This document shows, piece after piece, positions 16,507 through 26,539 of a stretch of 64,000 nt of DNA. The translations under genes were made by a program, and so were the position numbers. The stretch lies in assembly GCF_015476115.1 (NCBI RefSeq), contig NZ_CP064295.1, positions 62,001 through 126,000 of the forward strand, written 5' to 3'. The notes below the pieces were generated by a model that searched no databases, was not told where the DNA came from, and was given only the letters and a program-made list of their open reading frames with translations. Each line of letters starts with the position of its first letter. Within the stretch, counting starts at the first letter, position 1. Source of the stretch: Aegicerativicinus sediminis (GTDB lineage Bacteria; Bacteroidota; Bacteroidia; Flavobacteriales; Flavobacteriaceae).

Positions 16507-17666
16507 AATCTAAACTACAAGAGCCTCCTAAAAATTATTATGATTTTATAATCATTGGTGGAGGATTGGCGGGTTTGCAGTTGGCACATGCATTTTGTAC
16601 TGATGGAAGTTTCTCGTCGAAGTCAATTGCCATTATTGAACCAAGAGAATTAAATACTAACGATAAACGATGGAGTTACTGGGAAAAAGGAATTGGAAAA
16701 TGGGACCATTTGGTTTCATCCAAATGGCCTTGTGGTAGATTTGTTTCTCAATATGGTGACTTAAAATTGAAAATGGGAGGGTACATTTATAAAAGTGTAC
16801 AATCAATAGATTTTTATAATCATCTAACTGATTTTCTCAAAGACTTTCCTAATGTTAAATTCATAAATGACAAAGTAACAGAAGTTAACACCGACATTTA
16901 TACCATAGATACTGACTCCTCCAGTTTCAAAGCTGATTATATTTTCGACAGTAGACCATCATCACAGTTTGGAAGAAGTGTGGCAAGCGGAACTTCAAAT
17001 TTAATACATCAACATTTTAAAGGTTGGGTAATAAAAACAGAGGCGGCAGTTTTCAATACTGATGAATTTACAATGATGGATTTCACTGCAAAGTTCAAGG
17101 ATACCTGCAGTTTTATTTACATTCTACCCTATTCTAAAAATGAGGCTTTAATAGAAATGACTTTTTTTACTCCCAAAATTAATTTTGATGGAGAGTATGA
17201 CGAATTACTAAAAATGTATATCTCAAAGACACTTAAGGTCGACTTTTTTGAAATTATTGAAGTTGAGAAAGGAGACATTCCAATGACCGATTTTCCATTT
17301 CAAAATTACAATAAGGAACACTATCTTAAGATTGGCACAGGAGGTGGTTGGGTAAAAGGGTCAACAGGATATTCTTTCAAACGAGCCGAAAAATTTGTAG
17401 AGCAAATTATAAGAAATTTAAAGCAGGGTAGACCTTTAGATTCGAATTTATATAAATCACGTTTTATGTGGTATGATAAAATTTTCCTTAGGGTACTAAA
17501 AAATTATAACCATTTGGGTGAAAAGGTATTCTTCAAATTATATTCAAGAAATCCACATACTCTAATTTTTAAATTCTTGGATGAAGAAACCAATCCAGGT
17601 GAAGAACTAAAAATATTGGGTAGTTTGTTCTCTCTGCAATTTATCAAATCGATTTTTAAAAATTAA
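16503..17666 (+). CDS. crtY: Lycopene beta-cyclase with no canonical start codon
   Basis: FAD/NADPH-dependent cyclase that turns lycopene into beta-carotene. The conserved N-terminus YYDFIIIGGGLAGLQLAHAF (from about 16536) is encoded in frame, and a C-terminal GGWVKGSTGYSFKRA motif is typical of CrtY. The frame is open from 16449 but no ATG or GTG lies before the Rossmann motif; the only TTG (16566) would cut inside it and remove GGG. I place the start at ATA (16503-16505), which overlaps the crtZ TAA; ATA, ATC or ATT at 16548, 16551 and 16554 are other options. The exact start is inferred. The product is the last gene of the operon. Confidence 0.8.
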   Translation: MKSKLQEPPKNYYDFIIIGGGLAGLQLAHAFCTDGSFSSKSIAIIEPRELNTNDKRWSYWEKGIGKWDHLVSSKWPCGRFVSQYGDLKLKMGGYIYKSVQSIDFYNHLTDFLKDFPNVKFINDKVTEVNTDIYTIDTDSSSFKADYIFDSRPSSQFGRSVASGTSNLIHQHFKGWVIKTEAAVFNTDEFTMMDFTAKFKDTCSFIYILPYSKNEALIEMTFFTPKINFDGEYDELLKMYISKTLKVDFFEIIEVEKGDIPMTDFPFQNYNKEHYLKIGTGGGWVKGSTGYSFKRAEKFVEQIIRNLKQGRPLDSNLYKSRFMWYDKIFLRVLKNYNHLGEKVFFKLYSRNPHTLIFKFLDEETNPGEELKILGSLFSLQFIKSIFKN

Positions 17667-17667
17667 A

Positions 17668-17690
17668 AAAGCCCTCAATTGAGGGCTTTC
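17668..17690 (+). terminator. Bidirectional rho-independent terminator
   Basis: AAGCCCTC / GAGGGCTTT with loop AATT, preceded by A-run and followed by T residues. It ends the crt operon and serves the convergent aconitase gene. Confidence 0.85.
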
Positions 17691-17710
17691 AATATTCGAT
17701 GAAACTTCAA

Positions 17711-19978
17711 TTAGCCTTGTTTGTTTTGCTCTTTAATTAAATTTAAAGCAGAACCTGCATTGAACCATGCAATTTGCGCATTGTTGTAAGTATGATTAAC
17801 CTTTATAACATCTTTGCTTCCGTCTGCATGAACAAATTCAATATTTATGGGTTTATCAGGAGCAAATTGATCTAAATCTAAGAAGTTGATGGTATCATCT
17901 TCCTGTATTAAATCGTAGTCGTTTTCATTTGCAAATGTTAACGCTAACATACCTTGCTTCTTAAGGTTAGTTTCGTGTATTCTAGCAAATGATTTTACGA
18001 TAACCGCTGCAACGCCTAAATGTCTTGGTTCCATTGCAGCATGCTCTCTTGACGAACCCTCTCCATAATTATGATCACCAACAACGACAGAGTATATTCC
18101 ATTTTTCTTATATGCTCTTTGAACATTAGGAACGCCATCATATTCACCAGACAATTGATTTTTTACAAAGTTTGTTTTCTTATTGAAGGCGTTAACTGCA
18201 CCAATCAACATATTGTTTGAAATATTATCTAGGTGACCTCTATAACGCAACCAAGGACCAGCCATAGAAATATGATCAGTGGTACATTTTCCAAAGGCCT
18301 TAATCAATAATTTGGCACCTTTAATGGTATTACCAATTGGCTCAAAAGGGGTTAACAATTCCAACCTTTCAGAGTCTGGGCTTACAGAAACGACAACACC
18401 ACTACCATCTTCAACAGGCTCCACATAACCAGCATCTTCCACTTCAAAACCCTTTGGAGGCAATTCAATACCTCTAGGTTCGTCCAATTTTACTTCAACA
18501 CCATCTTCATTAATTAATGTATCGTTAACAGGATCAAAATCTAATCGACCAGAAATTGCGATGGCTGCAACCATTTCTGGAGATGCCACAAAGGCATGAG
18601 TATTAGGATTACCATCTGCACGTTTAGAAAAGTTCCTGTTGAAGGAATGCACAATTGTATTTTTCTCATCCCCTTTAAGGTCACTTCTGTCCCACTGTCC
18701 TATACATGGTCCACATGCATTGGTGAAAATTGTTGCATCCAAATCTTCAAAAATCTGAAGTAGACCATCTCTTTCAGCAGTATATCTGATCTGTTCAGAA
18801 CCAGGATTAATACCGAAATCTGATTTAGCTTTAATTTTCTTATCAACAGCTTGTTTTGCGATTGATGCGGCTCTTGTTAAATCTTCGTAAGAAGAATTAG
18901 TACAAGAACCTATTAATCCCCAGTCTACTTTAATTGGCCAGTCATTAGCTTTTGCCTTTTCTCCAATTTCTCCAACAGGTGTAGCTAAATCTGGAGTAAA
19001 TGGACCGTTTAAATGAGGTTTAAGAGTGCTTAAATCTATTTCAATTAATTCATCGAAGTATTGCTCTGGATTCGCATAAACTTCCTCGTCAGCTGTTAAA
19101 TATTCTTTTATCTTATTTGCTTCATCTGCTACTTCGGAACGATCTGTAGCCCTCAAATAACGCTCCATAGATTCGTCATAACCAAATGTTGAGGTAGTTG
19201 CACCTATTTCTGCACCCATATTACAAATGGTTCCTTTTCCAGTACAAGAAAGGTTTTTAGCACCAGGACCAAAATATTCAACTATTGCTCCGGTACCACC
19301 TTTAACTGTCAGTATACCAGCTACCTTAAGAATTACATCTTTGGCAGAAGTCCAGCCATTAAGCTTACCTGTTAATTTTACGCCTATCAACTTAGGAAAC
19401 TTTAATTCCCAAGCCATTCCAGCCATAACATCAACCGCATCTGCGCCTCCAACACCAATTGCAACCATACCAAGTCCACCAGCATTTACGGTATGTGAAT
19501 CCGTACCTATCATCATGCCCCCAGGGAAAGCATAATTTTCCAATACCACTTGGTGAATAATTCCGGCACCAGGCTTCCAAAATCCAATACCGTATTTGTT
19601 TGAAACAGAAGCCAAGAATTCGAAGACCTCATTGCTCGTTTCATTAGCACGTTTTAAATCTGCTGCTGCACCTTGTTTGGCTTGGATAAGGTGATCGCAA
19701 TGCACCGTAGTTGGAACAGCAACTTTAGGCTTCCCTGCTTGCATAAATTGTAATAAGGCCATCTGGGCAGTTGCATCCTGACAAGCAATCCTGTCCGGGG
19801 CAAAATCGACATAATCCTTACCTCTTTTAAACGCTTGGGTAGGTTCGCCATCCCAAAGGTGAGAATAAAGAATTTTTTCTGCCAACGTTAATGGTTTACC
19901 TACAATTTCTCTTGCTTTATCCACACGAGAGGGTATATTCTTGTAAACCTCTTTAATCATGTCTATGTCGAACGCCAT
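17711..19978 (-). CDS. Aconitate hydratase
   Basis: A 755-residue TCA-cycle enzyme that isomerises citrate and isocitrate using a [4Fe-4S] cluster. The three cluster Cys sit in SCTNSS (one) and [10 protein letters not shown] (two). The mitochondrial-type domain order is present: ending with the swivel domain carrying [21 protein letters not shown]. Length fits the aconitase of Bacteroidota. It is monocistronic, and a possible TAnnTTTG box (reading TAATTTTG on the minus strand) lies at 20021-20028 without a well-spaced -33. I leave the symbol open because acnA/acnB naming differs between groups. Confidence 0.95.
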   Translation of the reverse strand: MAFDIDMIKEVYKNIPSRVDKAREIVGKPLTLAEKILYSHLWDGEPTQAFKRGKDYVDFAPDRIACQDATAQMALLQFMQAGKPKVAVPTTVHCDHLIQAKQGAAADLKRANETSNEVFEFLASVSNKYGIGFWKPGAGIIHQVVLENYAFPGGMMIGTDSHTVNAGGLGMVAIGVGGADAVDVMAGMAWELKFPKLIGVKLTGKLNGWTSAKDVILKVAGILTVKGGTGAIVEYFGPGAKNLSCTGKGTICNMGAEIGATTSTFGYDESMERYLRATDRSEVADEANKIKEYLTADEEVYANPEQYFDELIEIDLSTLKPHLNGPFTPDLATPVGEIGEKAKANDWPIKVDWGLIGSCTNSSYEDLTRAASIAKQAVDKKIKAKSDFGINPGSEQIRYTAERDGLLQIFEDLDATIFTNACGPCIGQWDRSDLKGDEKNTIVHSFNRNFSKRADGNPNTHAFVASPEMVAAIAISGRLDFDPVNDTLINEDGVEVKLDEPRGIELPPKGFEVEDAGYVEPVEDGSGVVVSVSPDSERLELLTPFEPIGNTIKGAKLLIKAFGKCTTDHISMAGPWLRYRGHLDNISNNMLIGAVNAFNKKTNFVKNQLSGEYDGVPNVQRAYKKNGIYSVVVGDHNYGEGSSREHAAMEPRHLGVAAVIVKSFARIHETNLKKQGMLALTFANENDYDLIQEDDTINFLDLDQFAPDKPINIEFVHADGSKDVIKVNHTYNNAQIAWFNAGSALNLIKEQNKQG

Positions 19979-20186
19979 ATTATATTTTTTAAAATTGATT
20001 TAGTATGCTTAAAAGTCCTGCAAAATTACAAAATAGCCATAGAAATTTAAAATATGCAACGATATTTGGAAAGTCTTAAAAATAATTCATTAAAACATAT
20101 GAAATTAAAGAGTTATACAAGAATTTTTTGAGGTATTAGGAGAATAATTGAAAAAAATACAATTTGCTCGGCAATAAAAATAAATA

Positions 20187-21344
20187 TCAATCGTGATGTT
20201 TATTAGAAATACCTAAAAGTCGTAAAACTTTAGGGTTGTCACGCAGGTCCATCATTGGTTTTTCGAAAAACCTAAATAGCATAAATGCAAATACAAAGGT
20301 GCAAATCCAAAATAGGAAAATTGCCACCCAAGTATTCTCAAGTAATTCTAGTTCTATCAATCTGGCAATAAGAACAAAAACAATTGAATAATTGACAAGG
20401 TATAGAGAATAAGAAATTCTACTTGTAATACTTACAATTTTTTTTATTACAACATTCCTTGTTTTAAGGTTCATTAAAAATGGGAAGCCAAAAAGAATCG
20501 AAATTAAAAGTAACGGAAGATAAAAATTTATTAAAAAATTATAATTAAATGTATGTGCGTTCAGATACGAATACATTAGTGGAACATGGGTAAGACCAAA
20601 TAGAACGGACCCCGTCATTAAAAGTTTTAGACCGTATCTAGACCACCTGTTGAAAAATTTATATTTTATATATATAGCTAAAAACCCATAATAAATTGAA
20701 TCAAGTCTATAGATAACAATCTTCCGCATACCATGACTCCATTCTAAAATGCTATTAAATTCATTGTTATGATAGAAAATAAGTCTGCTTATAATGCCCG
20801 TTAATATCATTAAAAGGCTAGTTATTAAAAATACCTGTGAAAATGATGTGGAAAACATTCGCAACAATAAAAACAGCAATAATGGACCGATGATATAAGA
20901 AAATTCTTCTATGGACAAGCTCCAAGACTCTGGGAAAAAATCTTGTTGATCCTCACTAAAGTTCTGGAGGAAAAAGAAGTATTTCCAAATTTGAGTTCCA
21001 GGATTTAAATTGTTAAGAACAAAAATCCCAATAACCATATTAACAAGTAAAATCAAATAATAATTGGGTAAGGTCCTAAACCATCTCCTTAAAAAAAAGT
21101 GATAAAAATGATCGAAGGATGTTTTGCCGGCAAGAATTTGCCTATAGATAATGTCTCCTATCAGGATTCCACTAAGAACAAAAAATATGTCAACACCAAT
21201 TGTTCCTAAAAACTGAAAAAAAAATCCTTCTAAACCCTCATCACTAAGGACGAGTAATGAGGTATGGGAAATTAGAACTAGAAAAATTGCAGCTGACCGT
21301 ACCACATCTAAACCAAAATTTCTATGTGGAAGTCTAGTTCTAAT
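20187..21344 (-). CDS. Acyltransferase family 3 membrane protein with non-AUG start
   Basis: A membrane-bound O-acyltransferase (OafA/YrhL type) of about 385 residues with about ten hydrophobic helices. The N-terminal signature is split by the start problem: RNFGLDVVRSAAIFLVLISH is encoded in frame, with GLD just ahead of the GTG at 21305. No ATG lies upstream; ATT (21342-21344) and ATC (21345-21347) follow directly on an in-frame stop, so I begin at ATT 21344. The family acylates surface polysaccharides or lipids; the substrate is unknown. It lies about 10 bases downstream of the moxR stop, so it is likely in the same transcript. Confidence 0.75.
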   Translation of the reverse strand: MRTRLPHRNFGLDVVRSAAIFLVLISHTSLLVLSDEGLEGFFFQFLGTIGVDIFFVLSGILIGDIIYRQILAGKTSFDHFYHFFLRRWFRTLPNYYLILLVNMVIGIFVLNNLNPGTQIWKYFFFLQNFSEDQQDFFPESWSLSIEEFSYIIGPLLLFLLLRMFSTSFSQVFLITSLLMILTGIISRLIFYHNNEFNSILEWSHGMRKIVIYRLDSIYYGFLAIYIKYKFFNRWSRYGLKLLMTGSVLFGLTHVPLMYSYLNAHTFNYNFLINFYLPLLLISILFGFPFLMNLKTRNVVIKKIVSITSRISYSLYLVNYSIVFVLIARLIELELLENTWVAIFLFWICTFVFAFMLFRFFEKPMMDLRDNPKVLRLLGISNKHHD

Positions 21345-21355
21345 GATTTAAAGTT

Positions 21356-22309
21356 TTAAAACAGGCTTTTAATAATGTTTTCGTCAGTTATACCCTCAGC
21401 CTCAGCTTTATAGTTCTTTATTATCCTGTGCCTTAATATTCCTTCGGCTACGGCTTGAACATTTTCTATGTCAGGGGAGAATTTTCCATTAATTGCAGCG
21501 TGGGTTTTTGCCGCCAGAATCAAATTTTGCGAAGCTCTTGGACCAGCACCCCAATCCACATATTCCTTAACCAAATTTGCAGCATTTCTGTAATTCGGAC
21601 GTGTGTTAGACACCATTGACACCGCATATTCGATTACATTATCTGCTACCGGAATTCTCCGAATAACATGTTGATAATTCAGTATTTCTTCAGCTTTAAA
21701 TAATGGATTAACAGTTACCTTATTGTCAGTTGTAGTAGCTTTAACTACATCAACCTCTTCCTGATAAGTCGGATAATCAAGATTGATTGCAAACATGAAT
21801 CGGTCTAATTGGGCTTCCGGTAAAGGATATGTACCTTCTTGCTCAATTGGGTTTTGGGTTGCTAATACAAAATAAGGTAAGCTTAATTGATAGTGATGGC
21901 CAGCAACTGTAACGGCTCTTTCTTGCATTGCCTCCAAAAGGGCAGCTTGGGTTTTTGGTGGTGTTCTATTTATCTCATCTGCCAAAATAATATTGGCGAA
22001 AATTGGCCCTTTAATAAATTTAAAGTGCCTATTCTCATCTAATATCTCACTACCCAATATATCAGATGGCATTAAGTCTGGAGTAAATTGTATTCTTTTA
22101 AAATCGAGACCTAATGCTTGAGCTATTGTATTGACCATTAAAGTCTTTGCAAGGCCTGGAACACCAATTAATAGGGAGTGTCCACCAGAAAAAATGGAAA
22201 TCAAAATTTGATCTACCACTTTATTTTGGCCAACAATTACTTTAGCTATTTCAGTTTTTAAGTCTTTATATTTCTTTACAAATGTTTCAATCGCCGCTAC
22301 ATCAGACAT
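21356..22309 (-). CDS. MoxR-family AAA+ ATPase
   Basis: A 317-residue AAA+ ATPase. Walker A GVPGLAKT, Walker B ILADEINRTPPKTQAALLEAM, and the MoxR signature region are clear. MoxR proteins act as chaperones for metal-cofactor or secretion complexes. Many sit beside DUF58 and VWA genes, which are not present here. Instead it follows surA-type PPIases (one base after their stop) and precedes an acyltransferase, an arrangement seen in Bacteroidota. The role in envelope folding is an inference from neighbours. Confidence 0.93.
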   Translation of the reverse strand: MSDVAAIETFVKKYKDLKTEIAKVIVGQNKVVDQILISIFSGGHSLLIGVPGLAKTLMVNTIAQALGLDFKRIQFTPDLMPSDILGSEILDENRHFKFIKGPIFANIILADEINRTPPKTQAALLEAMQERAVTVAGHHYQLSLPYFVLATQNPIEQEGTYPLPEAQLDRFMFAINLDYPTYQEEVDVVKATTTDNKVTVNPLFKAEEILNYQHVIRRIPVADNVIEYAVSMVSNTRPNYRNAANLVKEYVDWGAGPRASQNLILAAKTHAAINGKFSPDIENVQAVAEGILRHRIIKNYKAEAEGITDENIIKSLF

Positions 22310-22310
22310 A

Positions 22311-23759
22311 CTATTGATTTTTTAACCAATTACTACTGAATTCGCAATTTCGATACTCACCGTTAATCTTAATATAAGTATCATTAATTTTTTCCTCTTG
22401 CCATTTACCAATTTCCTGATACTGTTTATCCTGTAGTGCAAGGTTCTTAATTTTCAAATAATCACGTGCAAAATCAGCCTCATGTTCATCCACCCTATTA
22501 CTAACGCTCAAGATTTTATACTTAAGCCTATTAACCCTATCTTCATCCTGATAAACAGGACTAATTTCTCCTTCCTTCAAATTTTGAATTTGCGAATATA
22601 ATTCAGGATCCATTTTGGTAAGTTCGAAGTTATAATCTTGTGTTTCCGGGTTAATAAGATGGCCACCATTGAATTTGGTTTCCTTTTCATCACTAAACTC
22701 CCGAGCTGCATCAGCAAAAGTTAATTCACCTTTAACCAATGATTCTCTCACCTTATCTATTTCTGCTTTAGCTTTTTCTTGTGATTCCCTACTAATTTCA
22801 GGTCTAAGAAGAATATGCCGAATATCATATTCTTGACCTCTAATTTTTTCGAGGAAAATAATGTGATAACCATATTCTGTTGGAAATGGATCAGAAATCT
22901 CGCCTTCTTGAAGTGAAAAAGCAACATCCCTAAATTCCTTAACCATTTGAGGTCTTGATTTGTTTAAAGTATATTTTCCCCCTTGGGCCTTTGAACCTGT
23001 GTCATCCGAATAAAAAACTGCTTTTGTCGTGAAACTCGCACCATTTTCAATAACGTCAGCCTTCATCTCCTTAAGCCTATCAATTACCTTTTGTCTGGCT
23101 TCTTCAGTTACCTCAGGTATAACAACTATTTGGGAAACTTGCAATTCAGTACCAAAAACCGGTCTCTCCTCTTTAGGAATTGCATTGAAATATTGCCTTA
23201 CCTCTTCTGGAGTTACTTCAATATCTTCAATTATTTTTCTTTGCATTTCCATTGCAAGTTTTCCATTCTTGTTGATTTCAAACATTTCTGCCCTCAAAGC
23301 CTGCTCACTATCCTTGTTGTAAAATCTTAAAACCTCATCAAGACTACCTGTTTGTTCGACAAACTGAGCTAACTGTTGATCGATCATTGAACGAATCTCC
23401 ACCTCGTTAATTTCAAGACTATCTTGAATAGCGTGATGAGCGTACAATTTATCTTCCAATAATTTACCAAACAATTGGCATCTAGTAATGTCTGCAATTG
23501 ATGCTCCTCTAGCTCTTAGTTGAATAAATTCCTTATCGATGTCTGAATTCAGAATTACATATTCCCCAACAACACCGGCAACTCCATCGATTTTAACCTT
23601 ATTATAAGGTGATGGTGTTTCAACTTTTTTAACCTCCTCCTGTGGTTCCTCAATTATCTCCTGGGAAAAGCCAAACTGTCCTATGAAAATGGCCAATAAC
23701 ACAAAAATCCTAACCACTGGTTTATTTATAAATTTCAAATCGATTGTTTTTAATTGCAT
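22311..23759 (-). CDS. SurA-like periplasmic peptidyl-prolyl isomerase
   Basis: A 482-residue chaperone/PPIase. A Sec signal peptide (hydrophobic segment about 15-30, then GFSQ) is followed by a SurA_N helical region and two parvulin domains (about 200-300 and 310-410). Parvulin signatures are present: VSQIVVIPE and later YDIRHILL, with YGYHIIFLEK. It assists outer-membrane protein folding. The only clear start is the ATG at 23759, which overlaps the preceding gene by 38 bases. Part of a three-foldase operon with the genes either side and with moxR. Confidence 0.9.
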   Translation of the reverse strand: MQLKTIDLKFINKPVVRIFVLLAIFIGQFGFSQEIIEEPQEEVKKVETPSPYNKVKIDGVAGVVGEYVILNSDIDKEFIQLRARGASIADITRCQLFGKLLEDKLYAHHAIQDSLEINEVEIRSMIDQQLAQFVEQTGSLDEVLRFYNKDSEQALRAEMFEINKNGKLAMEMQRKIIEDIEVTPEEVRQYFNAIPKEERPVFGTELQVSQIVVIPEVTEEARQKVIDRLKEMKADVIENGASFTTKAVFYSDDTGSKAQGGKYTLNKSRPQMVKEFRDVAFSLQEGEISDPFPTEYGYHIIFLEKIRGQEYDIRHILLRPEISRESQEKAKAEIDKVRESLVKGELTFADAAREFSDEKETKFNGGHLINPETQDYNFELTKMDPELYSQIQNLKEGEISPVYQDEDRVNRLKYKILSVSNRVDEHEADFARDYLKIKNLALQDKQYQEIGKWQEEKINDTYIKINGEYRNCEFSSNWLKNQ

Positions 23760-24570
23760 CCTTCGTAATATCTTTTTCTAACTGCTTAATAAGCTCTAAT
23801 TTCCGTTTGTTTATAACGATCTGGTCTACTGTAGGTTTCACATATTCTAATGGGGCGTAATCGTCAGGCAAAAGTACATCATTTACCTGCACCAAATATA
23901 GACTTAAGGAATCGTTGAGCTCAATAAAATTTGATTTTTTTAACAATTCCTTTTTATTCTCGGCATTTACTACAGGAATTTTCTCAACTACCTGGGATGC
24001 CTTCACCCAAATAGAGTCCTTTAAAGAAAATGATTTAAACTGAACCGAAATGGAGTCTAAATAAGTCTTATCGTCTGGATCGAATCGTTTAAACCGTTCC
24101 TCGACATCATCTAAATTGATTGCCGTTTTAGAAATATTAATATACCTCAACTTAACCAGCTCTTCATTTAACTTGAATGTTTCTCGGTTTTTGTCGTACA
24201 CTTCCTGGGCCTGTGACATGCTAACCGTACTGTCTATATTCTTCGAAACCAAAGCATCTAAATATGCCTTAGTATATAAATCAGATTTATATTGATCTAC
24301 CAATCTATTGAACTCTTTGGTGGTTGCGTCATTTAAATTTCTTTCAGCCCCATCCAACAATAGCAGTCTTGTAGCCCATCGATTTATGTAGTTATTCACA
24401 ATTACTGCACTATCTTCAGAAGTTGTACCCTCTTTAATTAAGGAGGCTATGTCCTCCCGGTAAAGATAATTTTCATTTACCCTGGCAATTGGATCTCCTT
24501 CAACCTTCGGCTCGAACAAATGGCAAGAAACTATAAATGTCAACAATAAAATGCCTAATGAAAATCTCAT
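23722..24570 (-). CDS. SurA_N-type foldase lipoprotein with degenerate PPIase region
   Basis: A 282-residue lipoprotein (lipobox FIVSC, Cys at about 16). The N-terminal part (PIARVNENYLYREDI, then an all-helical stretch) resembles the SurA_N helper domain. The C-terminal half lacks the parvulin active-site sequences, so this is likely a chaperone-only or pseudo-PPIase protein. Such proteins stand between SurA and PpiC in Bacteroidota. The gene is 4 bases downstream of the stop of the previous gene in transcription order and overlaps the next by 38 bases. Confidence 0.8.
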   Translation of the reverse strand: MRFSLGILLLTFIVSCHLFEPKVEGDPIARVNENYLYREDIASLIKEGTTSEDSAVIVNNYINRWATRLLLLDGAERNLNDATTKEFNRLVDQYKSDLYTKAYLDALVSKNIDSTVSMSQAQEVYDKNRETFKLNEELVKLRYINISKTAINLDDVEERFKRFDPDDKTYLDSISVQFKSFSLKDSIWVKASQVVEKIPVVNAENKKELLKKSNFIELNDSLSLYLVQVNDVLLPDDYAPLEYVKPTVDQIVINKRKLELIKQLEKDITKDAIKNNRFEIYK

Positions 24571-24574
24571 AATT

Positions 24575-26533
24575 TTACTTTCCTAAAGACTTTTTAATCT
24601 TTTTCAGTTCTTTTTCGTTTATCGTAACGGTGTATTTATTGCGCAGTTTTTTCAACCATTCAGCCTCTAAAAAATCCTGATAATCACTAATCACCCTACC
24701 TTTGGTAGATTCGAAAGATTTAGGTTCGGATTCAGAAATTTTTGTTATAAATAAAAAATGATAAGACCCGTTCTTCTCATATATTCCAGTAACACCACTT
24801 TCAAAATCATCCCCTGCAGGCAACAACTGATGGTCTGTTTCAAACGGTCCCGGGGTAACAAGTAAATTACCTTCAGAATTTTGAACTTTAGCAAGTTCTG
24901 TCTTAAGGGAATTCTCATCCGATAGGCTGGCTTGTATCTTTTCTAATTTGCCCTTTTCTGAATCTGAAAAAATATAACCTTCTAATTTTTTGGTTGTTAA
25001 ATATTTGGCTTGATGATTTTCATAATATTGCCTTAAACCAACAGTATCCCTCATCGCTTCATTCCAAATCTTTCTTTCCATTAAATCAAAAAGCAATAAC
25101 CCATCCCTATATTCTTTCAAAATGTGGGCGAAATCATCATTTATATTTTCAAGGTTATTTTCATGAAATTCCTTTAGTTGGATATTAAGAAATTCATCAC
25201 CCTCTTTTTTTACTATTTCATCAAATGGAATTTCCTTTCTAAAATAATTTGTTTGATTATTCTCCAAGAACACTGCAAATTCTTTATAAGAAATGGTATG
25301 ATTGTCAATTTTTGCCAATTCCTCCTCGGAGATTAAATTATCTGGAATTTTCCAGCTTCGATTAAAATATTCTTCATTCAGTAAAGACGAGAAATAGTCA
25401 ATGTAATCCTCTTTCACTTTAATGCGGTATTGCTTCTTTAATTCCCTAATGAGAGCTACATCTATTAACTGAGATCTTGAATCTCGTTTAATTCTGACTT
25501 CTAATTCAGGTCGCACCTTATTTAAAGGCTCAACAGGATTTTTTTCTAGAAGTTTTACAATATGCCAGCCAAATTCAGTTTGAAAAGGAGGAGATACGTC
25601 ACCAATATTTTGCAATGAAAATGATTTATCTTCAAATTCCGGAGATGTTAGTTGGCCACTCTTAAAAGGCACAAGTTTACCACCATTTGCAGCAGAGGCC
25701 TTATCATCTGAAAATTGTCTAGCCAACGCCTCGAAATTCTCTCCGTTCATGTATTTTTCATATAATTGGCTAATGCGTTCCATGGGAGTATATAAGCTAT
25801 CTTTATGATCATTTGCCACCATAATATGTGCCACAGTAACTTCTCCCCTAGATGTTCTTTTATCCTCCACTTTGAGAATATGGTAACCAAAACGAGTTTT
25901 AAATGGCTCAGACACTTCGCCAACTGCTGTGTTATAAGCAACTGTTTCGAAAGGATAAACCATTTTAAAAACTGAAAAATAACCTAAGTCTTCAACATAG
26001 GTGGTTTGCCCATTATGTAATTCAGTTTTTAATTTTTGAAATTTTTCTGATTTTAACCTAGGTTGCAATTCTTTTAAGCGGTTTATAGCATTAATTGTGT
26101 CAGGCGAATTTTCATCCACTCTAATAAGAATATGTGTAACCTTTACATCCTGTAATAATCTATCGTAAGCTTCAGCAACCAGTTCATCAGTAACTTTGTT
26201 ATCTGAAAGATAAACTTGGGTGAGATCTTTTTTGTAACTATTGTATTCCCGCTTATAAGAAGAAAGCGTATCTAAGCCCATTTGCTTAGCTTCCTGTAAT
26301 TTCAATTGATAATTAATATACAGGTTCAAATAATTATCAATGTCCTTCTGGGATTCATCTTGTACGAGATCATAATTTTTTTCGTAAACCCTTACAAACT
26401 CTTGCGTTGGGACTTGTACATTATTTACAGTAAACAAAATTCCGTTCCCAAAGTCCTGCCCAAAGGCAATCCCAAAAAAGGCGAATCCTAAAACACAGAA
26501 AATTCTTTTCAGCGGTATAAATCTATTAGTCAT
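24575..26533 (-). CDS. PpiC-type peptidyl-prolyl isomerase, large
   Basis: About 652 residues. The signal peptide (about 8-25, GIAFGQ) precedes a SurA_N-like region and two parvulin domains: VTHILIRV with FGYHILKVED and VAHIMVANDH with FGWHIVKLLEK. A C-terminal all-helical/loop part of about 250 residues follows. It is the first gene of the foldase operon. I chose the ATG at 26533 over one at 26569 because a consensus promoter (26540-26569) lies exactly across the latter. This would make the mRNA nearly leaderless. Confidence 0.88.
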   Translation of the reverse strand: MTNRFIPLKRIFCVLGFAFFGIAFGQDFGNGILFTVNNVQVPTQEFVRVYEKNYDLVQDESQKDIDNYLNLYINYQLKLQEAKQMGLDTLSSYKREYNSYKKDLTQVYLSDNKVTDELVAEAYDRLLQDVKVTHILIRVDENSPDTINAINRLKELQPRLKSEKFQKLKTELHNGQTTYVEDLGYFSVFKMVYPFETVAYNTAVGEVSEPFKTRFGYHILKVEDKRTSRGEVTVAHIMVANDHKDSLYTPMERISQLYEKYMNGENFEALARQFSDDKASAANGGKLVPFKSGQLTSPEFEDKSFSLQNIGDVSPPFQTEFGWHIVKLLEKNPVEPLNKVRPELEVRIKRDSRSQLIDVALIRELKKQYRIKVKEDYIDYFSSLLNEEYFNRSWKIPDNLISEEELAKIDNHTISYKEFAVFLENNQTNYFRKEIPFDEIVKKEGDEFLNIQLKEFHENNLENINDDFAHILKEYRDGLLLFDLMERKIWNEAMRDTVGLRQYYENHQAKYLTTKKLEGYIFSDSEKGKLEKIQASLSDENSLKTELAKVQNSEGNLLVTPGPFETDHQLLPAGDDFESGVTGIYEKNGSYHFLFITKISESEPKSFESTKGRVISDYQDFLEAEWLKKLRNKYTVTINEKELKKIKKSLGK

Positions 26534-26539
26534 GGATGG

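Noticed and set aside
16566-17666. TTG at 16566 as the crtY start
   Set aside because: It would remove the first glycines of the conserved FAD motif encoded in frame upstream; the product would lack the nucleotide-binding fold.
21303-21305. GTG at 21305 as the acyltransferase start
   Set aside because: The conserved GLD part of the family's N-terminal motif lies directly upstream in frame, so starting here truncates the domain.
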